Of a stretch of DNA of 64,000 bases, positions 8,533-15,790 are shown piece after piece. The position numbers and the translations under genes were made by a program. Origin of the DNA: CAVQFO01 sp963711725. Its GTDB lineage: Bacteria; Pseudomonadota; Gammaproteobacteria; Nitrococcales; Aquisalimonadaceae. The first letter of the stretch is position 1. The number at the start of each line of letters is the position of its first letter. Under the pieces are notes generated by a model. The model worked only from the letters and a program-made list of their open reading frames with translations. It was not told the DNA's origin and ran no database searches. The stretch is from contig CAVQFO010000009.1 of the NCBI GenBank assembly GCA_963711725.1, positions 1-64,000 on the forward strand. Reading direction: 5' to 3'.

Positions 8533-9165
8533 CTACCCTGAATGGGAAACCACCAGGGCATTCATCTTCTCCTCGGACTTCAGCTTGTGAGCGAGTTCCT
8601 CGGCCTTGGGTCGCTTGGCCACGGGTCCCACACGCAGGCGGTAAAGCGGCTTGCCATCGAGCTTCACTTCGTCCACATAGGCATCGTAGCCCTTGTTGCG
8701 GAGCTGATCCCGCAGCCCCAGGGCATTGGGCTTGCTGCGGAAGCTGCCGACCTGCACCGCCCACTCGGCCAATTCCGGCGGCGTCCTGGTCGCCACGGGT
8801 TCGGACTTCTCGGCCGGAGCGGAGGCCTTCGGCTCGGTGGAACTCGCCGGCTGCTGAGCGGTCGCGGTAATGGATTCCGCCTTCGTCGGAGCCGGCGCCT
8901 GTTCGTTCCCCTGCGCGGCGGGAGCGTTGTCGGACGTGCTTGTGTTGCTTTCCCCATACACAGGCGTCGGCGCCTCCTGTGACATGCGATCCCCTTCCGC
9001 CGGGGTCTGCCCCGATACCGGCATGTTCGGTCTCGGTGGGATTTCGATGGGAACGTTGACGGTCCCCCGGTCCACCGGACCCTTGAGCATCATGGGAATG
9101 AAAATGACGGCCAGCGCCACCAGAACTGCTGCACCGATCAGACGCTGTTTGGCCTTTTGTTCCAC
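8533..9165 (-). CDS. dedD: SPOR-domain protein, DedD-like
   Basis: A 210-residue bitopic protein. It has a single membrane helix after a short basic N-terminus (QRLIGAAVLVALAVIFIPMML), a long Ala/Pro/Glu-rich linker (about 45-130), and a C-terminal SPOR domain (from about 135: WAVQVGSFRSKPNALGLRD to LYRLRVGPVAKR, quoted as landmarks). SPOR domains bind denuded glycan strands of septal peptidoglycan, so a role in cell division is expected. It starts 3 bases after the folC stop and lies in the folC-dedD-cvpA-purF order. Confidence 0.9.
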   Translation of the reverse strand: MEQKAKQRLIGAAVLVALAVIFIPMMLKGPVDRGTVNVPIEIPPRPNMPVSGQTPAEGDRMSQEAPTPVYGESNTSTSDNAPAAQGNEQAPAPTKAESITATAQQPASSTEPKASAPAEKSEPVATRTPPELAEWAVQVGSFRSKPNALGLRDQLRNKGYDAYVDEVKLDGKPLYRLRVGPVAKRPKAEELAHKLKSEEKMNALVVSHSG

Positions 9166-9168
9166 GCT

Positions 9169-10446
9169 TTACTCCGCTTTCGTCAAACGCCGTAGCGCCT
9201 CTTCAACCGTTCGAAAGGAACCGAAAACCACGATCCGGTCCCCCGGCTCGGCTTCGCGCTCCGCCCGGTCGAACAGCTCGTCGGCCGACCCGGCCTTCGC
9301 CACTCTTGCCGGCTCCACCTGCCGGACCAGCAGTTCGGTCAACTCCTCGGCCGGCCGGGCATCCGCGTCCGGTAATTGCAACGGATACCAGACATCGACC
9401 ACGTCCAGCAACGGCCGCAATAGAGCCGTCGCGTCCTTACGGGCCAACACCGCGACCACCGCCCGGGTCTTCCCTGCGCACGGCGATCGGCCCAGGTTCG
9501 CGGCCAGCCCCTGGGAGGCCTCCTGATTATGGGCCACATCGAGTATCCACTCCACCCGACCCGAAATCACCTGGAAACGCCCCCGCAGCCCCGCCGCCGC
9601 GAGGCCTTGCCGAACGGCCTGATCGCTTACCGGCAATCGGTCATCCACCAGCGCCAGAGCCATCAGGGCCGTGGCGGCGTTGTCCAATTGATGTTCGCCG
9701 GCGAGGCCGGGCATGGGCAGAGCCTCGATCCTCCTACCGGCACCGTGGAATGTCCAGCTTTCGCCCGGGCCAGCCCCTCGATCGTAGTCCCGCCCGATAA
9801 GGAAAAGCGGGGTGGCCTGTTGAGCGGCGGCGTCGCGGACGCTGGCCGGGCAGTCCCGATCCCCGCAGATCGCCGGGCGGCCGGACCGGAACACGCCGGC
9901 CTTCTCCCGGCCGATGGATTCCCGGGTATCGCCAAGCCAGTCGGTGTGGTCCAGACCCACGGAGACGACCACCGCGGCGTCGCTGTCCAGCACATTCACG
10001 GCGTCCAGGCGGCCGCCCAGTCCCACCTCCAGCAGAACGACATCGGGCTGGCGGCGACGGAACAGCCACAGAGCCGCCAGGGTGCCGAATTCGAAATAGG
10101 TCAGACTGGTGGCGTCGCGGGCCTGGTCGACCGCCTCGAAGGCCTGAACCAACGCCTGGTCGTCCACCGCCCGGCCGTCCAGGCGAATCCGTTCGTTGTA
10201 CCGGAGGAGGTGTGGCGAGGTGTAAGCGGCGGTCCGATAACCCGCGGCCCCGAGCATGGACTCCATGTAGGCCACGCAGGAGCCCTTGCCGTTGGTGCCG
10301 GCGACGGTAATGACCGGCCAGGGTGGATCCAGGACACCCAGTCGTTCGGCAACCTCACGGACCCGCTCCAGGCCCAGGTCAATGGCGCTGGGATGGAGAG
10401 TCTGTTGCCAGTCCAGCCACTCGCCCAGGCTGTGGAAGCGGGACAT
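9169..10446 (-). CDS. folC: Bifunctional folylpolyglutamate/dihydrofolate synthase
   Basis: A 425-residue Mur-ligase-family enzyme that joins glutamate to dihydropteroate and then extends the polyglutamate tail of folates. The ATP-binding P-loop VAGTNGKGS (about residues 47-55) and the downstream YTSPHLLRYNERI motif are diagnostic, and the later LDVAHN motif is present. Full length. It sits 15 bases after accD and 3 bases before the dedD-like gene on the same strand. Confidence 0.95.
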   Translation of the reverse strand: MSRFHSLGEWLDWQQTLHPSAIDLGLERVREVAERLGVLDPPWPVITVAGTNGKGSCVAYMESMLGAAGYRTAAYTSPHLLRYNERIRLDGRAVDDQALVQAFEAVDQARDATSLTYFEFGTLAALWLFRRRQPDVVLLEVGLGGRLDAVNVLDSDAAVVVSVGLDHTDWLGDTRESIGREKAGVFRSGRPAICGDRDCPASVRDAAAQQATPLFLIGRDYDRGAGPGESWTFHGAGRRIEALPMPGLAGEHQLDNAATALMALALVDDRLPVSDQAVRQGLAAAGLRGRFQVISGRVEWILDVAHNQEASQGLAANLGRSPCAGKTRAVVAVLARKDATALLRPLLDVVDVWYPLQLPDADARPAEELTELLVRQVEPARVAKAGSADELFDRAEREAEPGDRIVVFGSFRTVEEALRRLTKAE

Positions 10447-10461
10447 AGCGACCCTTGAACC

Positions 10462-11358
10462 TCAGGAAGCGCGCTTTTCTTCGAGCTGCTTCGTCTCCGG
10501 CGACGGGCGTTTGGTCAACATGGCCAGCAAGCGGGCCAGTTTGTCCCGCATTTCCCGACGATCCACGATCATGTCGATGGCGCCGTGCTCCAGCAGGAAT
10601 TCGCTGCGCTGAAATCCTTCCGGCAGGGTCTCCCGCACGGTCTGCTCGATAACGCGCTGGCCGGCGAACCCGATCAGGGCGCCGGGTTCGGCGATATTGA
10701 GGTCCCCCAACATCGCGAGACTGGCGGACACGCCGCCGGTGGTCGGATTGGTCAGGACGGAGACGAAGGGTAATCCGGCCTCGGAGAGTCGGGCGAGAGC
10801 CGCGCTGGTCTTGGACATCTGCATGAGCGAGAACAAGCCTTCCTGCATGCGCGCGCCGCCGCTTGCGGAGAAGGATACCAACGGAATCCGCTCCTCCAGG
10901 GCATGATCCACGGCGCGAACGAAACGCTCTCCCACCACGGAACCCATGGAGCCGCCGATGAAGCCGAACTCGAAGGCCGCCGCCACCAGGGGCAGGCCCT
11001 TGACCGTGCCGCGCATCACGACGAGCGCATCCTTTTCCCCGGTCTGCTTCTGGGCCTGGCTCAGCCGATCCTTGTACTTCCTGCTGTCACGGAATTTGAG
11101 GATATCCACCGGTTCCACGCCGGCGGCCAATTCGCTGCCGCTGTTGTGGTCCAGCAGCATTTCCAGGCGCTGCCGCGCCCTCAGGCGCATGTGCCGCCCG
11201 CATTTGGGGCAGACCTCAGCATTGCGCTCCAGCTCGGGGCGGTAGAGCACTTGGCTGCAGCCGTCGCATTTGGTCCAAAGGCCTTCCGGCACGCTGCGGG
11301 TACGCTCGTTGGCATCCGTGCGAATCCGGGAGGGCATCAGTTTCTGGAACCAACTCAT
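10462..11358 (-). CDS. accD: Acetyl-CoA carboxylase carboxyltransferase subunit beta
   Basis: A 298-residue beta subunit of the carboxyltransferase that transfers CO2 from biotin to acetyl-CoA for fatty acid synthesis; it partners with AccA, which is not in the window. The N-terminal zinc ribbon is visible as CDGC (about 33-36) and CPKCGRHM. The crotonase-like core includes FSASGGARMQEG and TNPTTGGVSAS. The start MSWFQKLMPS is typical. It is 57 bases after trpA, in the usual trpA-accD-folC order. Confidence 0.96.
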   Translation of the reverse strand: MSWFQKLMPSRIRTDANERTRSVPEGLWTKCDGCSQVLYRPELERNAEVCPKCGRHMRLRARQRLEMLLDHNSGSELAAGVEPVDILKFRDSRKYKDRLSQAQKQTGEKDALVVMRGTVKGLPLVAAAFEFGFIGGSMGSVVGERFVRAVDHALEERIPLVSFSASGGARMQEGLFSLMQMSKTSAALARLSEAGLPFVSVLTNPTTGGVSASLAMLGDLNIAEPGALIGFAGQRVIEQTVRETLPEGFQRSEFLLEHGAIDMIVDRREMRDKLARLLAMLTKRPSPETKQLEEKRAS

Positions 11359-11415
11359 TGTTCAGAACCTCGATGTCGAATTTGCCCGCGTGCGGGTGGG
11401 CACGCGTCTTGAAGT

Positions 11416-12225
11416 TTAGCCGGCGTCATCCATGGCGCGGCGCATGTCGGCTATCAATTCGCTCAGCGACTCCGCGGCGGCCTTGGGATCGTTCTGGTAT
11501 TGCTCGATCCGTCGGACCAGCGCGCTGCCCACCACCACGGCGTCGGCCACACCGGACACCCGGGCGGCGGCGGCCGCATCGCTGATCCCGAAGCCCACGC
11601 CGATAGGCAGGTCGGTGGTCTTGCGCACCAACGCCAGGCGCTGCTCCACGGCGTCGATATCCAAACTCGACGAACCGGTCACGCCCTTGAGGGATACATA
11701 ATAGACGAAGCCGCTAGCCTGGTCGGCAATCAGCCGCATTCTCGCTTCGGTGGTCGTGGGCGATAGCAGAAAGATGCTGTCCAGCCCTGCTTCACGGAAA
11801 ACGGGTGCCACCTCGACCGCCTCATCAGGGGGCAGATCCACAGTGATCACGCCATCCACCCCGGCTTCCGAAGCCTCGCGTGCAAACCGCTCGTATCCCA
11901 TCACTTCAATGGGATTGAGGTAGCCCATCAACACCACCGGGGTGTCAGGGTCGCGGCGACGAAACTCCGTCACCATCGCCAGTACGTCGGGCAGCGATGT
12001 GCCGTGAACCAGAGCCCGCTCGCAGGCCGCCTGAATCACGGGACCGTCGGCCATGGGGTCGGAAAACGGGATGCCCAATTCCACCACGTCGGCTCCGGCC
12101 GCCACCAGTGCGTGCATGAAACCGACCGTCGCGTCGGGGCGTGGATCTCCGGCCGTGATGAAGGGAACCAGCGCCTTCCGTCCCGTCTGCCGGAGTTGGG
12201 CGAAGCGCTTCTCGATCCGGCTCAT
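11416..12225 (-). CDS. trpA: Tryptophan synthase alpha subunit
   Basis: A 269-residue TIM-barrel subunit that cleaves indole-3-glycerol phosphate to indole, which is passed to TrpB. Landmarks are the start MSRIEKRFAQLR, the catalytic Glu region VVELGIPFSDPMADGP (about 47-62), and GVGFGISDA near the C-terminus. The ATG at 12225 overlaps the trpB stop in an ATGA four-base overlap, indicating translational coupling. An open frame continues upstream through trpB, but only from this ATG does the protein match TrpA. Confidence 0.96.
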   Translation of the reverse strand: MSRIEKRFAQLRQTGRKALVPFITAGDPRPDATVGFMHALVAAGADVVELGIPFSDPMADGPVIQAACERALVHGTSLPDVLAMVTEFRRRDPDTPVVLMGYLNPIEVMGYERFAREASEAGVDGVITVDLPPDEAVEVAPVFREAGLDSIFLLSPTTTEARMRLIADQASGFVYYVSLKGVTGSSSLDIDAVEQRLALVRKTTDLPIGVGFGISDAAAAARVSGVADAVVVGSALVRRIEQYQNDPKAAAESLSELIADMRRAMDDAG

Positions 12226-13454
12226 AGCTCGATTCCTTCGCGGGTGGCCACGGTCTGGATGTCCTTGTCGCCCCGGCCGGAGAGGTTGACCACGATGATC
12301 TGGTCGGCATTCATCTGTGGCGCCAGTTTTGCGGCATAGGCCAAGGCGTGGCTGCTCTCCAGGGCCGGGATAATGCCCTCGCGGCGGGTCAGATCGTGGA
12401 AGGCGGCCAGCGCTTCGGCGTCGGTGACGGAGGTGTAGTTCGCGCGGTGGATGTCCTTGAGCCAGGCGTGCTCCGGGCCCACACCCGGATAGTCCAGGCC
12501 GGCGGATACGGAATGCGTGCCGATGATCTGGCCGTATTCGTCTTCCATGAGGTAGGTGCGATTGCCGTGCAGCACGCCGGGACGGCCGGCACACAGCGGC
12601 GCGGCGTGGTGCCCCGTGGCGATGCCCTCGCCGCCGGCTTCCACGCCGTACAGGGCCACGTTCTCGTCGTCCAGGAACGGGTGAAACAGGCCGATGGCAT
12701 TGGAGCCGCCACCCACGCAAGCCACCAAGGCGTCGGGAAGGCGGCCTTCCTGTTCCAGGATCTGACGGCGGGTTTCACGGCCGATAATCGACTGGAAGTC
12801 ACGCACCAACAAGGGATAAGGATGGGGCCCGGCGACCGTACCGATAATGTAGAACGTGTCGTCCACGTTGGTCGCCCAATCGCGCATGGCCTCGTTCAGG
12901 GCGTCCTTCAGGGTCTTGGAGCCGGATTCCACCGGCACCACACGGGCGCCCAGCAGTTTCATTCTGAAGACGTTCGGCGCTTGACGCTGAATATCCTCGG
13001 ACCCCATGTAGACCACGCACTCCAATCCCATGCGGGCGGCCACAGTGGCGCTGGCCACGCCGTGCTGACCGGCACCGGTCTCCGCAATGATGCGGGTCTT
13101 GCCCATGCGCTGGGCCAGCAGGGCCTGCCCCAGGGCGTTGTTGATCTTGTGGGCACCGGTATGGTTCAGGTCTTCGCGCTTGAGATAGATTCGCGCACCG
13201 CCCAGATGCCGCGACCAGCGCTCGGCGAAATACAGGGGCGAGGGGCGGCCCACCCAGTGCTCGCTGTCGCGCTCGAATTCGGCGACAAAGTCCGGATCTT
13301 CGCGATAGCGATTGTAGGCCTCGGTCAACTCGTCCAGGGGCGCGAACAGCGTCTCCGGGACAAACTGGCCGCCGTACGGGCCGAAATGGCCGTGGGCGTC
13401 GGGAAAGCGGCTGTAATCGACCTTTTCCCGAGTCCCTTCAGAAGTCTTGGGCAC
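12222..13454 (-). CDS. trpB: Tryptophan synthase beta subunit
   Basis: About 410 residues; PLP enzyme that condenses indole with serine. The PLP lysine is in the motif NHTGAHKINN and the phosphate-binding loop CVGGGSNA is clear; GRPSPLYFAERW is also typical. I prefer the GTG at 13454, which has GAGG six bases upstream; an ATG at 13466 would add four residues and has no ribosome site. Either start overlaps the 3' end of trpF, so trpF, trpB and trpA are tightly coupled. Confidence 0.95.
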   Translation of the reverse strand: MPKTSEGTREKVDYSRFPDAHGHFGPYGGQFVPETLFAPLDELTEAYNRYREDPDFVAEFERDSEHWVGRPSPLYFAERWSRHLGGARIYLKREDLNHTGAHKINNALGQALLAQRMGKTRIIAETGAGQHGVASATVAARMGLECVVYMGSEDIQRQAPNVFRMKLLGARVVPVESGSKTLKDALNEAMRDWATNVDDTFYIIGTVAGPHPYPLLVRDFQSIIGRETRRQILEQEGRLPDALVACVGGGSNAIGLFHPFLDDENVALYGVEAGGEGIATGHHAAPLCAGRPGVLHGNRTYLMEDEYGQIIGTHSVSAGLDYPGVGPEHAWLKDIHRANYTSVTDAEALAAFHDLTRREGIIPALESSHALAYAAKLAPQMNADQIIVVNLSGRGDKDIQTVATREGIEL

Positions 13455-14064
13455 TGCGCACCTCATTCATGAATGCCGTCATTTTATCCACGTCCTTGAC
13501 GCCCTTCTGGCGTTCCACACCGCTGCTCACGTCCACCGCGAATGGCCTCACCTGCCGGATGGCTTCGCGGACATTGTCCGGCGTGAGCCCGCCCGCAAGC
13601 ACCAGCGGCTTGCCAAGCTCCACCTGCGCCGCCGACCAGTCGAACGCCTCGCCCGTTCCACCCCGCCGGCCCGGCTCGTTGCTGTCCAGGAGATAACCGG
13701 CGGCGGAAGAATATCGCGATGCGTACTCGGCCGCGTCGGCGCCGCCACCCATGGCGATGGCCTTGATGTAACGATGCCCGAAGTCCTCGCAGAAGGCCGG
13801 CGATTCGTCACCATGAAACTGGAGCAGATCCACGCGCAGTTGCTTCAGCACGGACCGGACCGTCTCCTCGGTCGGGTCCATGAACAAGGCCACCGTGGTG
13901 ACAAAAGGCGGAACTGAATCAACGACGGCGCGGGCCTGTTCCAGTGTCACCGCTCGCGGCGAGCCCGGGTAAAACACCAGCCCCACGGCGTCCGCGCCGA
14001 GATTCGCGGCGGCGCGCGCGTCCTCCGCCCGGGTGATGCCGCAGATCTTAACGCGTGTAATCAC
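13438..14064 (-). CDS. trpF: Phosphoribosylanthranilate isomerase
   Basis: A 208-residue TIM-barrel enzyme that converts phosphoribosylanthranilate to CdRP in tryptophan synthesis. The N-terminus MITRVKICGITRAEDA carries the catalytic Cys, and LAGGLTPDNV and VDVSSGVE mark the phosphate-binding C-terminal loops; the catalytic Asp lies in the LLQFHGDE region side of the barrel. I chose the GTG at 14064, which has a GAGAG element seven bases upstream; a TTG at 14085 is less likely. It is first of the trpFBA unit, 112 bases after truA. Confidence 0.94.
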   Translation of the reverse strand: MITRVKICGITRAEDARAAANLGADAVGLVFYPGSPRAVTLEQARAVVDSVPPFVTTVALFMDPTEETVRSVLKQLRVDLLQFHGDESPAFCEDFGHRYIKAIAMGGGADAAEYASRYSSAAGYLLDSNEPGRRGGTGEAFDWSAAQVELGKPLVLAGGLTPDNVREAIRQVRPFAVDVSSGVERQKGVKDVDKMTAFMNEVRSAQDF

Positions 14065-14176
14065 AAGGATCTCTCGCTTCCGCAATGCCGCCGGATGGTC
14101 GGCGGCAGGCCCTCGCCATGGGGGAGCACCTCAACCGGCGTGGGACCGGGCGACAATGCTAACCCGCCGGCCCAAG

Positions 14177-14968
14177 TCACGCAAAGACCGGCGGCGGGGA
14201 CGGCTCCGGCAGGTCGAAGGCCGGGGGATAGTCCACACTCACCAAATAAAGGCCCTCGGCCGGCGCCGTAACACCGCCGCGGGTGCGGTCCCGGGCATCC
14301 AGCAGGTCGGCGGGCCATGAGATCGGCTGTTCACCGCACCCCACCGCCATGAGCACTCCGACAATGTTGCGCACCATGTGGTGGAGAAACGCGTTGGCGC
14401 TAATGTCGATGTAGACGTAGTCGCCACCGCGCCACACCCGGATCGCCGTGACTTGGCGGCGGGGATGCCGGGCCTGGCAGGCCACGGCCCGATAGGAGCT
14501 GAAATCGTGTTCACCGATCAGGGCTTGGGCCGCTACGTCCATGCGCTCCGCCTCCAGCGGCTTGTGAAACCATGTGACGTGATTCCTGAGAATCGCGGGA
14601 CGCACGCGGCGGTTGAGAACGGCGTATCGATAGGTTCGCCCGGTCGCGCTGAACCGTGCACTGAAATCCTCGGGCACCGCCCTGGCCCATAGCAGACTGA
14701 TATCATTCGGCAGATTGCTGGTTCCGCCCAATACCCACCCGTGGGCGGGCCGGTGGGCCTGTGTATCGAAGTGGATCACCTGGCCGGCGGCATGGACCCC
14801 GGCGTCCGTGCGGCCGGCGCAGGTCACCGCCACCGCCTCGTCCGCCACCCGGCTCAGAGCCCGCTCCACACGCGCCTGGACCGTGTCGGCGTGGGACTGA
14901 GTCTGCCAACCGGCGTATCGGCTGCCGTCGTACTCCACGCCCATTGCGATACGCACAGTTTCGGCCAT
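14177..14968 (-). CDS. truA: tRNA pseudouridine(38-40) synthase TruA
   Basis: A 263-residue pseudouridine synthase that modifies U38-U40 of the tRNA anticodon arm. The catalytic aspartate is in the CAGRTDAGVHA motif (about residues 50-60); YDGSRYAGWQ near the N-terminus and FLHHMVRNIVG near residue 200 are conserved. Normal length. It precedes trpF, the usual gammaproteobacterial order, and lies 19 bases after the EcfT-like gene. Confidence 0.96.
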   Translation of the reverse strand: MAETVRIAMGVEYDGSRYAGWQTQSHADTVQARVERALSRVADEAVAVTCAGRTDAGVHAAGQVIHFDTQAHRPAHGWVLGGTSNLPNDISLLWARAVPEDFSARFSATGRTYRYAVLNRRVRPAILRNHVTWFHKPLEAERMDVAAQALIGEHDFSSYRAVACQARHPRRQVTAIRVWRGGDYVYIDISANAFLHHMVRNIVGVLMAVGCGEQPISWPADLLDARDRTRGGVTAPAEGLYLVSVDYPPAFDLPEPSPPPVFA

Positions 14969-14987
14969 GAGACTCCGTTCCCGGGGC

Positions 14988-15650
14988 TCAGAGGTAAACG
15001 AACAACAGCGAAAGGCCCAGAGGCCAGAGCCACTGCCAAAGCGGCGGCGCTCCCAGGTCCGGAATCGTCACCTCGCCACAGGGTTGCGCCTCCGCCTCGG
15101 ACAACGCGGTCACGAACACCGAACCGGCAAAATCCGCCATGCGCGCCGCCGGCGCCGCACCGCGCAGTACGGGGCGCTCCGCCACAAGCCCGCGAAGCCG
15201 CGGCACGGCCTCCAAGGTCAATACAATCCTCAGGGCCACGCGATCCGCATCCAGGCCGATTACGGCAAACGGCCGCAACCACCAACGCAGGCCGCCGACC
15301 AGTTCCTCCCGGGAAGTGGCGTCCATGGTCAAACGCACGGCCATGACCAGCAACGCCAGCGCCGCGGCCCGAACCAAGCCCTCGTGCAGACCGGGAAGGG
15401 TTGGCGAGAAATCGCCCAACGCCGGAAACACCGCATCACCCGGGGTGAACCAGAAATACACCACTGCAATGGAGATCAGGAGAATCCGTATCCGATAAAG
15501 CACCCGCAAGGCGCCCATCAGGTGACCGGCGCCAAGAACGGCGAAGAAAGCCGCCAGAATGGCGGCGGCGGCCATCATGCCCACGGGCTGCAAGTGCGGC
15601 AGCAGCAAGGCGGCCACGATCAGACTGGCTATGCGAATGACCGGATGCAA
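14988..15650 (-). CDS. EcfT/CbiQ-like membrane protein
   Basis: About 220 residues with five or six hydrophobic segments and an N-terminus (LHPVIRIASLIVAALLLP) like the transmembrane T subunit of energy-coupling-factor transporters. An Ala-Arg-rich coupling segment (RIVLTLEAVPRLRGLVAERP) resembles the cytoplasmic coupling helices of EcfT. No S component or ATPase is nearby, so it is an orphan, and its partner and substrate are unknown. The start is uncertain: I chose the TTG at 15650, which has GAGGG eight bases upstream; another TTG lies at 15668 and no ATG is in frame nearby. Confidence 0.65.
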   Translation of the reverse strand: MHPVIRIASLIVAALLLPHLQPVGMMAAAAILAAFFAVLGAGHLMGALRVLYRIRILLISIAVVYFWFTPGDAVFPALGDFSPTLPGLHEGLVRAAALALLVMAVRLTMDATSREELVGGLRWWLRPFAVIGLDADRVALRIVLTLEAVPRLRGLVAERPVLRGAAPAARMADFAGSVFVTALSEAEAQPCGEVTIPDLGAPPLWQWLWPLGLSLLFVYL

Positions 15651-15790
15651 ACAACCAACCCTCGGCAACAGCGCCGCGGCGAAGCTGACGCTGCCATGAA
15701 ACGTGAAACGAACGAGGGGCAGACCGGATTGGCGCCGCGATCATGCGCCAACCCGCTCTGCCCCAGGGAGCAGCCGGAATCGATTCGGTA

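Noticed and set aside
12226..12720. A longer TrpA fused to an N-terminal extension
   Set aside because: The extension is trpB read in another frame; the ATG at 12225 overlaps the trpB stop in the usual way.
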